Shown one piece after another: positions 35,112-43,187 of a DNA stretch of 64,000 bases (positions within the stretch are counted from its first letter, which is position 1; each line of letters begins with the position of its first letter). The stretch lies in contig JAEWIX010000040.1 in the NCBI GenBank assembly GCA_023386885.1, positions 94,960 through 158,959 of the forward strand, written 5' to 3'. Below the pieces are notes generated by a model. It was not told the origin of the DNA, did no database searches, and saw only the letters and a program-made list of their open reading frames with translations. Origin of the DNA: Pseudomonadota bacterium. GTDB taxonomy: Bacteria; Pseudomonadota; Alphaproteobacteria; Rhizobiales; Xanthobacteraceae. Both the position numbers and the translations under genes were made by a program.

Positions 35112-35978
35112 ATGCTTGCAGCCCAGATACTGATCAACGCCTTGGTGCTGGGCTGCCTTTATGCATGTATCGCCATCGGGTTCTCGTTGGTCTGGGGCGT
35201 TCTGAACGTCATCAACCTGATCCATGGCTCGTTCATTGTGCTCGGTGCTTACCTGGCGTGGGGGCTGTATCAAAGCCTCCACATCTCCCCTTGGTACGCC
35301 TTGGCGATCGCCGCGCCGTTGTTCTTCGTTTTCGGTTATGCGATTCAGCGCCTCATCCTGAACAGAGTGATCACCGCGCCGGTGCTGGTGACGCTGACGT
35401 TGACGTTCGGGCTCGATCTGATCCTGAACAATGCGATGATCTACTACTTCAAGGCCGATTACCGGAAGCTGACGCTGACGCCGCCGATGGGATCTGTATC
35501 GATCTTTGACGTCGTAGTGCCGGTGGATCGGCTGATTGCGACCGTCGCGGCGCTGGCGCTGACCCTTGTGCTGTATCTGATCCTGCGTCGTCTGCGCGTC
35601 GGCCGCGCCATCGTGGCGGTCCGGCTTGATCGCGATGCCGCGATCCTGATGGGTGTCAACGTCAATTCGATCTACGCGATCGCATTCGGACTGGGGGCGG
35701 CGCTGGCGGGATGCGCCGGCGTTCTCATGGCGCTGATCTTTCCGATCTCGCCGCTGACGTCCACAGCCTATCTCGGCAAGGCTTTTGTGGTTTGCGTGTT
35801 GGGTGGCCTGGGCAGCGTATCCGGAGCGCTGGCCGGTGGTATTTTGCTGGCGCTGATCGAGGGGGTGGGCTCGGCCATGATCGGGCCTGCGCACGCGACG
35901 ACGCTGTCGTTTGTGCTGCTGATCGTATTCCTGATCCTGAGGCCGCAGGGCCTGCTCGGCCGGAAGGGTTTTGAATGA
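35112..35978 (+). CDS. Liv-type ABC transporter permease (LivH family)
   Basis: A 288-residue inner-membrane permease with about eight hydrophobic segments. It starts ILINALVLGCLYACIAIGFSLVWGVLNVINLIHGSFI, where the NLIHG motif is typical of LivH. The EAA-like loop, with GRAIVAVRLDRDAAILMGVNVNSIYAIAFGLGAALAGCAGVL, lies near residues 170-205. It ends FLILRPQGLLGRKGFE. Its stop overlaps the start of the next permease gene by four bases. It forms the membrane channel together with the LivM-type partner. Confidence 0.94.
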   Translation: MLAAQILINALVLGCLYACIAIGFSLVWGVLNVINLIHGSFIVLGAYLAWGLYQSLHISPWYALAIAAPLFFVFGYAIQRLILNRVITAPVLVTLTLTFGLDLILNNAMIYYFKADYRKLTLTPPMGSVSIFDVVVPVDRLIATVAALALTLVLYLILRRLRVGRAIVAVRLDRDAAILMGVNVNSIYAIAFGLGAALAGCAGVLMALIFPISPLTSTAYLGKAFVVCVLGGLGSVSGALAGGILLALIEGVGSAMIGPAHATTLSFVLLIVFLILRPQGLLGRKGFE

Positions 35979-36910
35979 GCCGCGCGAACCTGTTCCTGCT
36001 GGCGCTCATCGCCTGCATCGCCGCGCTACCGCTTTTCGGTGGACCGTATGCGCTTCGCCTCGGAACCATCGCATGCATGTATGCGATCATGGCGCTGTCC
36101 TGGAACGTCGTGGGAGGCTTCGCCGGTTATCCATCGTTCGCGACCGCGGCATTCTTCGGCCTCGGCGCTTATGCGGGAGGCGTTCTGCTTGCGCGTGGCA
36201 TGCCGTTGTGGACGGCGATCCCGGTCGCGGGGATTGGTACGTTCCTGGTGGCGGCCCTGCTCGGTGCAGCCTTGCTCAGGCTTCGGGGGCACTATTTTGC
36301 GATTGCCAGCCTGTCGTTGATCGAGGTGTTCCGCGAACTCATCAACAATGCCACCGATCTGACCGGCGGCGGCATGGGCCTGAATATCCCGTTGTCTGCG
36401 AGCGCGGGTGTCATGGCCGATGCCACTTTCTTTTTCTATCTGATGTGGGGCCTGTTGCTCATCACGACCGTGACGGTAATTGCGGTCTCAGTCTCCAAAC
36501 TGGGCTTCGGGCTGTCCTGTATCATGCAGAATGAGACCGCGGCTAACATGATCGGCCTGAATACGACGCTTTATAAGAGCATTGCTTTCGGCCTGTCGGC
36601 CTGTTTCGTCGGTGCAGCCGGTGGTATTTATGCGGCATGGGTTCACTATATCGACCCATCGGACGTATTTGACATTCTTTACTCGGTGAAGCCGATCGTG
36701 ATGGCGCTGATTGGCGGGCTGGGATCGCCGTTGGGCGTCACCATCGGTGCCTTCGTCTATCTCGGCCTCGAGGAAGTCGTCTGGCGCAACTACATCCAGA
36801 TTCATAGTGGAGTACTCGGCGTTCTCATCGTTCTTCTGTTGCTGTTCCTGCCGCATGGGCTGACATCGTTACGCAGCTGGCGGTTGTGGGGGAGGGTGAA
36901 GAATGTCTGA
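35975..36910 (+). CDS. Liv-type ABC transporter permease (LivM family)
   Basis: A 311-residue inner-membrane permease with eight or nine hydrophobic segments. LivM-type markers are ALSWNVVGGFAGYPSFATAAFFGLGAY near residues 40-65, LRGHYFAIASLSLIEVFRELINNATDLTGGGMGL near 103-135, and the coupling loop SCIMQNETAANMIGLNTTLYKSIAF near 180-205. It ends with FLPHGLTSLRSWRLW. The start overlaps the LivH-type stop by four bases, and the gene end overlaps the ATPase gene start by eight, so translation is coupled. It is the second half of the permease channel. Confidence 0.94.
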   Translation: MSRANLFLLALIACIAALPLFGGPYALRLGTIACMYAIMALSWNVVGGFAGYPSFATAAFFGLGAYAGGVLLARGMPLWTAIPVAGIGTFLVAALLGAALLRLRGHYFAIASLSLIEVFRELINNATDLTGGGMGLNIPLSASAGVMADATFFFYLMWGLLLITTVTVIAVSVSKLGFGLSCIMQNETAANMIGLNTTLYKSIAFGLSACFVGAAGGIYAAWVHYIDPSDVFDILYSVKPIVMALIGGLGSPLGVTIGAFVYLGLEEVVWRNYIQIHSGVLGVLIVLLLLFLPHGLTSLRSWRLWGRVKNV

Positions 36911-37652
36911 GATTCTTCACCTTCAATCGGTTTCGCGCCGCTTCGGCGGGCTTCAGGCGCTGCGCGACGTCTCGCTCACAGTAAACAAGGGTGAGGTGGT
37001 CGGGCTGATCGGGCCGAACGGCGCGGGAAAGACCACGTTGGTCAACGTCGTGACGGGTGTGACGCCCGCGACCGCTGGCACCGTGAAGTTCGACGGCGAG
37101 GATATCACCAGGGTGAAAACCTACCGGTCGGCGCGCCTGGGCCTGTCGCGTACGTTCCAGATCGTTCAACCCTTCGCCCAGTTCAACGCGCTCGACAACG
37201 TAGCTGCGGCAGCGCTGTTTTCGCGGCCCGGTGAAAGCCTGAAGGCTGCGCGTGAAGAAGCGCGGCGACATCTGGCCTTCGTCGGACTGGAGGCGCAATC
37301 TGGGCAGCAGGCGGCAACGCTGACCTTGGCGATGCGCAAGCGGTTGGAACTGGCGAAGGCGCTGGCGATGCGGCCCAAGCTTCTGTTCCTTGACGAGGTG
37401 AATGCCGGCCTCAACAGCGCCGAGGTCGAGCGTGCGACGACGTTGATCCATCAACTTGCTGCAGACGGGATCACGATCGTCATGATCGAGCACCTGATGA
37501 AGGTGGTGCTCAACGTCTGTTCGCGCATCGTCGTGCTTCACAACGGCCAGTTGATCGCAGACGGTCAGCCGCGTGATGTGATGACCAATCCGGCGGTGAT
37601 CGAGGCCTATCTCGGTCAGCAATACGCGCAAAGGATCGGCGCTCATGGCTGA
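36903..37652 (+). CDS. Liv-type ABC transporter ATP-binding protein (LivG family, altered signature)
   Basis: A 249-residue ATPase subunit. Walker A is GPNGAGKTT (residues 38-46) and Walker B is LLFLDE near 160-165, followed by the switch histidine in IEHLMK near 197. The LivG-type long insertion ends in FAQFNALDNVAAAALF. The ABC signature, normally LSGGQ or LSYGQ, is replaced by LTLAMRKRLELAKAL. A sub-clade of LivG proteins in related bacteria seems to share this, so it may be functional rather than damage. It overlaps its neighbours on both sides by eight bases. It pairs with the LivF-type ATPase below, whose signature is intact. Confidence 0.92.
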   Translation: MSEILHLQSVSRRFGGLQALRDVSLTVNKGEVVGLIGPNGAGKTTLVNVVTGVTPATAGTVKFDGEDITRVKTYRSARLGLSRTFQIVQPFAQFNALDNVAAAALFSRPGESLKAAREEARRHLAFVGLEAQSGQQAATLTLAMRKRLELAKALAMRPKLLFLDEVNAGLNSAEVERATTLIHQLAADGITIVMIEHLMKVVLNVCSRIVVLHNGQLIADGQPRDVMTNPAVIEAYLGQQYAQRIGAHG

Positions 37653-38388
37653 TACTGTGGCGGCTGATGGCTTGATCGTCGAATTGAAGAGCCTGCGCGC
37701 CGGCTACGGCGAGATTCAGGTGCTGTGGGGTATCGACCTTGCGGTACCGAAGGGCGAGATTACCGCGCTGATCGGCTCGAATGGCGCAGGCAAAACGACT
37801 TTGATGCGGGCGTTATCGGGATTGATTCCGGTTCAATCCGGATTCTATCTCTGCGAAGGCGATGATCTCTCGAAAGCAGCTGCGGCAACCATCCTGTTGC
37901 ACGGCATCGTGCATGTGCCAGAAGGCCGTCGGTTGTTCGGCGCCATGAGCGTCGAGGATAACCTGCTGATGGGCGCTTATTCGCGCCAGGTGTCGTCATC
38001 CGAATTGAAGCGCGACATCGACCGTGTTTACACGACGTTCCCGAAGTTGTTCGAACGTCGGCATCAGGCATCGGCAACGCTGTCGGGCGGTGAGCAGCAG
38101 ATGTGCGCGATCGGTCGCGGCCTGATGAGCGCACCGAAGCTGCTGATGGTAGACGAATTGTCGCTCGGTCTGTCGCCGCTTCTTGTCGAGCAACTTGTGG
38201 CTGCGCTGCGAACATTGAACGCCGAGGGCATGTCGATCCTGCTGGTTGAACAGGACGTCATTACCGCGCTCGATCTGTGTCACACCGCATTCGTGATGGA
38301 TATGGGCCGAATCGTGCGATCCGGCTCCGGACAGGATCTCCTCGCTGATCCGATCATCGGCGAAGCCTATCTGGGCGTACTGAAGTAG
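37645..38388 (+). CDS. Liv-type ABC transporter ATP-binding protein (LivF family)
   Basis: A 247-residue ATPase subunit with a complete motif set: Walker A GSNGAGKTT near residues 43-51, Q-loop region near 95, ABC signature LSGGEQQ near 146, Walker B LLMVDE near 167, and the DELSLGLSPLL D-loop typical of LivF. The switch is LLVEQDV near 200, where LivF proteins usually have glutamine. It overlaps the LivG-type gene by eight bases and completes the transporter. Confidence 0.94.
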   Translation: MADTVAADGLIVELKSLRAGYGEIQVLWGIDLAVPKGEITALIGSNGAGKTTLMRALSGLIPVQSGFYLCEGDDLSKAAAATILLHGIVHVPEGRRLFGAMSVEDNLLMGAYSRQVSSSELKRDIDRVYTTFPKLFERRHQASATLSGGEQQMCAIGRGLMSAPKLLMVDELSLGLSPLLVEQLVAALRTLNAEGMSILLVEQDVITALDLCHTAFVMDMGRIVRSGSGQDLLADPIIGEAYLGVLK

Positions 38389-38442
38389 CTCAGGCACGCT
38401 CGTCATTTTTCTTCCCCCGACCGAAAGAGGTAAAGCGTCATC

Positions 38443-39198
38443 ATGACCGAGACTGTTGAACTGCGTGAAGGTGGCTACAGGTTCATTCCCGGTGTCAGCC
38501 AATATTCTGCGGGCGTGGGCGCCTTGCCGGGCTTCGCCATCGAACGCGTCCGGTTCGCCAATCCAGTGCCGCTCAAGGAAGGCTTTGCGCGCGCAGCCGA
38601 GATTATCAAGGCCGCCGACCGACCGTTGACCGCCTTTGCCGCGTGTGAGTTGCGCTCGCCAGCGCCTTTTACCGAAAGCGGCTTCAAGAGCTTCAATAGT
38701 GAGTACACTCAATTTCTTGATCAGTGGGGCCTGATGAAAGGTGGCGCCAATCCGGTGGCGCGCAGCAACGTCTGCCCGAAGGTCAATCCTCCTTCAGTGC
38801 CGAGCTTCCACGCGTTCTCCTTTACGGTTGCAGCGTCCAATGCGCCGGACTCGTTCGTCGTTGCCGGTAGCGGCGAGGCGCCGGAAGGCAAGGGCGATTA
38901 TCGCGAGCATACGGTTCGCCTTGGCGACACCAGCCCTGCAGCGATGCAGGAGAAGGCGAAATGGGTGCTCGGCGAAATGGAACGTCGTATGGCCGCCTTC
39001 GGCGGCGATTGGAGCATGCTGACCGGTGTGCAGCTTTATACGGTGCACGACATCTTCCCCTTCCTAGAAGGTGAATTGGCCAAGCTTGGCGTCTTCCGCA
39101 ACGGTTTGACCTGGCATTTCAATCGGCCGCCGGTGGTTGATCTGGAATATGAGATGGATTGCCGACGCGTCTTCAATGAGCGCGTGGTCGAAGCCTGA
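38443..39198 (+). CDS. CnbZ-like / RidA-superfamily protein
   Basis: A 251-residue protein with two-part architecture. The first part starts VELREGGYRFIPGVSQYSAGVGALPGF, and a RidA/YjgF-like part follows (VAASNAPDSFVVAGSGEAPEGKG, then an AMQEKAKWVLGEMERRMAAFG helix and VQLYTVHDIFPF). I recall this arrangement from proteins annotated as 2-amino-5-chloromuconate deaminase (CnbZ). The family hydrolyses enamine/imine or aminomuconate intermediates, releasing ammonia. AAGAGG lies about ten bases before the ATG. It follows the LivF-type gene by 54 bases and is probably the last gene of the transport operon. The imported compound may therefore be a nitrogen-containing, perhaps aromatic-derived, acid. 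The specific reaction is inference. Confidence 0.6.
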   Translation: MTETVELREGGYRFIPGVSQYSAGVGALPGFAIERVRFANPVPLKEGFARAAEIIKAADRPLTAFAACELRSPAPFTESGFKSFNSEYTQFLDQWGLMKGGANPVARSNVCPKVNPPSVPSFHAFSFTVAASNAPDSFVVAGSGEAPEGKGDYREHTVRLGDTSPAAMQEKAKWVLGEMERRMAAFGGDWSMLTGVQLYTVHDIFPFLEGELAKLGVFRNGLTWHFNRPPVVDLEYEMDCRRVFNERVVEA

Positions 39199-39213
39199 TT
39201 GAGATACCGAGAA

Positions 39214-39244
39214 GGCCGGATGCGAAGCACAATCGCGTTCGGCC
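39214..39244. terminator. Possible two-way terminator
   Basis: GGCCGGATGCG and CGCGTTCGGCC form an 11-base stem with two weak positions around a 9-base loop. It lies between the convergent CnbZ-like and CoA-transferase genes, with an AACTTGTTCTT tail on the plus side. Confidence 0.4.
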
Positions 39245-39292
39245 AACTTGTTCTTGCGAACCGTCAATCCGTCGCGGAATCATCGGCCCGAA

Positions 39293-40486
39293 CTAAGCCG
39301 CGCCAGACCGCTTCAAGGCGGCAATTTCGTCGGCACTGAAACCAAATTCGCGCAGTACTTCGTCGGTATGCTCGCTGAATTCCGGGGGGCGCGCAGCAAT
39401 GCGGCTGGGGGTGCGCGAGAGGGTGACGGGTTGCGCGACTAACTCGAACTCGTGCCCATCGTCAGTCGGCACCTGCTGCGCCAGATGAAGGTGCTTGACC
39501 TGCGGGTCAGCGAAGGTTTCGTCTATGCGATAGATGGGACCGCAGGGCACGCCGGCGTTGTTTAACCTTTCCACCCATTCAGCGGTAGTTCCCGTTACGG
39601 TGCGGACCTCGATCGCGGTGTTAAGGGCATCGCGATTTTTTGAACGTACGGACGCGGTAGCGTAGGTTGCATCGGTGATCCATTCTGGTGCTCCGAGGGC
39701 TACGGCGCAGCGCTCCCAGATCTTGCCGCCGGTGGTGGCGATGTTGATGAAGCCATCGGAGGTTTTAAAGACCCCCGTCGGAATGCTGGTCGGATGATTG
39801 TTGCCGGCTTGCTTCGCGACTTCTTTTTCCATCAGCCAACGCGCCGCCTGAAAATCCAGCATGAAGATCTGGGCCTGCAGCAGCGACGTCTGCACCCACT
39901 GGCCCTCGCCGGAAACCTCGCGCTCCAATAGCGCGGTGAGGATGCCCATGGCGCAGAATAGGCCAGCCGTGAGATCAGCCATCGGAATGCCGACGCGCAT
40001 CGGGCCTTGGCCGGGCGCTCCGGTGATCGACATCAGCCCGCCCATGCCTTGTGCGATCTGATCGAAGCCAGGTCGCTTATGATAAGGGCCATCCTGACCG
40101 AAACCCGAAATGCTGCCGTAGATGAGACGCGGATTTATCCGGCGCAGGCTAGCGTAATCGACGCCAAGCTTTATTTTGACTTCGGGCCGGAAGTTTTCGA
40201 CCACCACGTCCGCCTTGGCTGCGAGGTGGAGGAAAGCGGCAAGACCCTCAGGCTTTTTTAAGTTTAGCGCGATGGCGCGTTTGTTGCGATGCAGGTTCTG
40301 GAAATCCGAGCCATGGCGTGGTCCGCCAGCTTGCTCGCCGCTTGCGCCCGCGGTCAATGCTTCGATCTTGATGACGTTTGCGCCCCAATCCGCCAGTTGT
40401 CGGACCGCAGTGGGGCCCGAGCGGACACGGGTAAGATCGAGCACGGTGAAGCGAGCAAGAGCCTCAGAGGCTGATTGAAACGTCAT
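39293..40486 (-). CDS. CaiB/BaiF family CoA-transferase (class III)
   Basis: A 397-residue class III CoA-transferase, moving CoA between carboxylic acids in the cytoplasm. The N-terminal region is FTVLDLTRVRSGPTAVRQLADWGANVIKIE (about 10-39). FHGSDFQNLHRNKRAIALNLKKPEG-like sequence is near 60, and the GFGQDGPYHKRPGFDQIAQGMGGLMSITG stretch is near 125-155. The catalytic aspartate lies in MADLTAGLFCAMGILTAL near 165-180. I chose the ATG at 40486 because GGAG precedes it. It converges with the transport operon and may activate the imported acid as a CoA thioester. A 16-base palindrome lies upstream. Confidence 0.92.
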   Translation of the reverse strand: MTFQSASEALARFTVLDLTRVRSGPTAVRQLADWGANVIKIEALTAGASGEQAGGPRHGSDFQNLHRNKRAIALNLKKPEGLAAFLHLAAKADVVVENFRPEVKIKLGVDYASLRRINPRLIYGSISGFGQDGPYHKRPGFDQIAQGMGGLMSITGAPGQGPMRVGIPMADLTAGLFCAMGILTALLEREVSGEGQWVQTSLLQAQIFMLDFQAARWLMEKEVAKQAGNNHPTSIPTGVFKTSDGFINIATTGGKIWERCAVALGAPEWITDATYATASVRSKNRDALNTAIEVRTVTGTTAEWVERLNNAGVPCGPIYRIDETFADPQVKHLHLAQQVPTDDGHEFELVAQPVTLSRTPSRIAARPPEFSEHTDEVLREFGFSADEIAALKRSGAA

Positions 40487-40531
40487 AATGATATTCTCCG
40501 GCAGGTGCATGAGAATAGCGGATGGCTAAAT

Positions 40532-40547
40532 TTCTGTAACGACAGAA
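40532..40547. promoter_or_regulatory. Palindrome upstream of the CoA-transferase gene
   Basis: TTCTGT-AACG-ACAGAA, 46 bases upstream of the CoA-transferase start. The surrounding AAATTTCTGTAACG is identical over 14 bases to sequence at the TetR-controlled promoter (30133-30146), so it may be a related operator. Confidence 0.45.
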
Positions 40548-40651
40548 TATCTATGTCATTCGGTCCTTTAGCTGCGGTTTGTCGTCAAGCGTACATTCTT
40601 AAACCCTCCTATCGCGCGCTGGAGTAATTGCGCCATCTGCACTGGTCGGGA

Positions 40652-41062
40652 TTACGGAGACGCGCTGGCAGCCAGGAATTTGCAAAACAAGATCAGGTCG
40701 GCGCGTGACTCTGGTCGAATGATGTGCAGTCGACCCAGATGCACCGAAGAATCACAATAATTCTGCGTGCAATGGCAACTTTTATTTTTTATGCCGACAC
40801 GCTTCGTGGTTTCGTCCGTGAATAGGCGGTCCGCACGCGCCAGATGATGGCACATCCGATCGCCGATAGGCCGGAGATGGAAGCAGACACGGCCTGACCA
40901 GTTGACCACCCATTCCAGCAAGGTATGACCGGAATAGCCAATCTTGGGGGCTATCGCCTCAATCGCCGCCCAGCGGGACGGATACTCGCTGCCATCCAAA
41001 ACCATGCGAACCGCACGGGCCCGAACATCCGGTGAAAACTTGTTCGTCGTTTTGCTTGTCAT
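40652..41062 (-). pseudogene. Chimeric transposase remnant (IS3 orfA joined to IS66 tnpC)
   Basis: A single open frame formed from two unrelated elements. Residues 1-51 are the start of an IS3-family OrfA, with the KFSPDVRARAVRMVLDG helix and SRWAAIEAIAPKIGYSGHTLLEWV helix-turn-helix. From about residue 52, VNWSGRVCFHLRPIGDRMCHHLARADRLFTDETT is the middle of an IS66 TnpC protein, near its catalytic DET. The remaining residues do not match either. So an IS3 gene was cut about 150 bases from its start and joined to an internal IS66 piece by deletion or insertion. Neither half can be active. It marks the left border of the polysaccharide locus. Confidence 0.65.
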
Positions 41063-41130
41063 GGCTCGATCCTCTCAGGACTTGAAGCCTCCGGCAAACC
41101 CGGGCGGTTCAAACCGCGGAAGCCACGCTG

Positions 41131-42447
41131 CTATTGGTGCGCCTTTGGCCGACCAACGCTTTCATAAATGAATCCTGCGGCTTCGACATCCTCTCGACGG
41201 TAGATATTGCGTAGATCGACTATAATTGGCTGACGCATGTCGGCGCGAAGCCGCTTGAGATCGAGCGCGCGAAACTGCACCCATTCGGTAACGATCACTA
41301 GTGCATCCGCACCTCTGGCGCAGACATAGGCATCTTCGCAGAAGTCGATCTCCGGCAGTTCGTGGCGTGCCTGTTTCATCCCGGCGGGATCAAATGCGCG
41401 AACTCGAGCGCCCATATCGAGCAGACTGGTTACCAAAGGAATCGACGGCGCCTCACGCATGTCATCGGTATCAGGTTTGAACGTTAAGCCCAGCACGGCG
41501 ATGGTTTTGTCGCGTAGATGATTGCCGACGACGTTGGCGACCTTCTTCGCCATTGCTTGTTTGCGTTTCTCGTTGACTAACAAAACCGCATCGACAATGC
41601 GCAACGGTACGCCGTGATCTTGGGCGGTTTTTAACAATGCGCGCGTGTCCTTTGGAAAGCAGGAGCCGCCAAAACCTGGCCCTGCGTGCAAAAATTTGGT
41701 CCCGATTCGATTGTCGAGACCTATGCCACGCGCCACTTCCTGCACGTTGACACCCACTTTTTCACAGAGGTCGGCGATTTCATTTATAAAAGTAATTTTT
41801 GTAGCGAGGTAGGCGTTGGCGGCGTATTTGATCATCTCGGCGGAACGCCGTCCTGTGTACATGATGGGGGCTTGATTGAGTGAAAGCGGCCGATAGATAT
41901 CGCCGATAATCTTCCTCGCGCGCTCATCGTCAGTTCCGACAACAATTCGGTCAGGAAACTTGAAGTCGCGGATTGCGGCACCTTCCCGTAGAAACTCTGG
42001 ATTAGATGCCACTACAACGTCGGCGTGAGGATTGACTTCGCGTATCAGCCGTTCAACTTCATCACCAGTACCAACTGGGACTGTCGACTTGGTGATGACG
42101 ACTGTAAAACCCTTCAAGGCCGCCGCGATCTCGCGCGCAGCGGTAAAGACGTAACCTAGGTCAGCGTAGCCGTCGCCTCGTCGCGATGGTGTTCCAACGG
42201 CGATAAATACCGCATCCGCATCTCTGACTGGTTCAAAAAGCGTGCTAGTGAACCGGATGCGGCCAGCCTTCATATTGGTAGTCAACAGTTCGTCTAGTCC
42301 AGGCTCGTAGATCGGAGTTTCGCCTCGCTCCAACGCCGCGATCTTTGCCCCATCATTGTCGATACAGGTCACTTGATGACCAAAATCGGCGAAACAAGTC
42401 CCGGAAACCAGACCTACGTAGCCAGTGCCGATGATCGCGATTTTCAT
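41131..42447 (-). CDS. ugd: UDP-glucose 6-dehydrogenase
   Basis: A 438-residue nucleotide-sugar dehydrogenase that oxidises UDP-glucose twice with NAD+ to UDP-glucuronate. Residues 1-30 form the NAD fold, MKIAIIGTGYVGLVSGTCFADFGHQV. EPGLDELL near residue 47 and the conserved ITKSTVPVGT near 118 follow. The catalytic cysteine is in GPGFGGSCFPKDT near 256-268. The UDP-binding C-terminal domain contains LGLTFKPDTDDMREAPS near 320. Opposite in direction to the epimerase-type gene at 43188, with a 740-base spacer. It feeds glucuronate into the polysaccharide made by the neighbouring genes. The symbol is given because the family match is strong across its length. Confidence 0.92.
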   Translation of the reverse strand: MKIAIIGTGYVGLVSGTCFADFGHQVTCIDNDGAKIAALERGETPIYEPGLDELLTTNMKAGRIRFTSTLFEPVRDADAVFIAVGTPSRRGDGYADLGYVFTAAREIAAALKGFTVVITKSTVPVGTGDEVERLIREVNPHADVVVASNPEFLREGAAIRDFKFPDRIVVGTDDERARKIIGDIYRPLSLNQAPIMYTGRRSAEMIKYAANAYLATKITFINEIADLCEKVGVNVQEVARGIGLDNRIGTKFLHAGPGFGGSCFPKDTRALLKTAQDHGVPLRIVDAVLLVNEKRKQAMAKKVANVVGNHLRDKTIAVLGLTFKPDTDDMREAPSIPLVTSLLDMGARVRAFDPAGMKQARHELPEIDFCEDAYVCARGADALVIVTEWVQFRALDLKRLRADMRQPIIVDLRNIYRREDVEAAGFIYESVGRPKAHQ

Positions 42448-43187
42448 ACGATGTAGTCCCAGTTGTCGGCAGCGGTATCATACCGGCTCATCACTTGTCA
42501 CTACGCGCTAAGCGTTTGGTGGGGTGACATCAACTCAGTTGAGGTGTGCTAGAACGATGGGCCTTGTCGAACAGCGAATGAAACTATAGAAAGTACGCGT
42601 GTGGTCTCGCATAGGGCAGAGTGAGGGTTAGACGAGGCAGTATGTGTTATTGCGGCCGCATTCCACTGGCCCCTCGACTGACTCGGAAGTCAGTTGATTC
42701 TGAGTTCGATCGTTGTGATATGGATTGAGGCAGTCGCTATCCACTATCTGGCTCCAAGCGTTCATACCCCCATCCTTTTATTTTGTCGTCTGGTCGATCC
42801 TCAGTTACCCAGTTGGTCGAAGAGGGTTGTTGCTGGTCGCGCTTAAGGATTGCTTAAGTGGTGCGGGCGTGGAACGTTTTGAGGTGTGTGGTCGCGAAAC
42901 CATCAACCAGACGTCATTCCAAACTCGCGCCCTATGTGTTCACTTTTTGGGTCGTATTGGACAGTAGCGTCGCACGTCGGTAGAATGGTACATTTTGGGT
43001 GTTGGGAGAGGAAGCTATAAAGCGTCAGGATAAAAGGGATTCGATGAGAGGAAGTGGTTGGTTCTGCTTGCGGCAGGAGATGCGAGCGACAGATGAAATC
43101 TCGTCTCTTAGGGGAGAGTCGCCAACTCCAACGAAAGATCAAGCCAGCACTCATTATGCGCCATATCCTTAGTCGGAACTTACTCGA
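42448..43187. other. Divergent intergenic region, lower GC
   Basis: 740 bases between the divergent ugd and dehydratase genes. No gene recognised, and frames up to 83 codons look spurious. It should hold promoters in both directions. GC is visibly lower than to the left, marking entry to the polysaccharide island. Confidence 0.45.
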
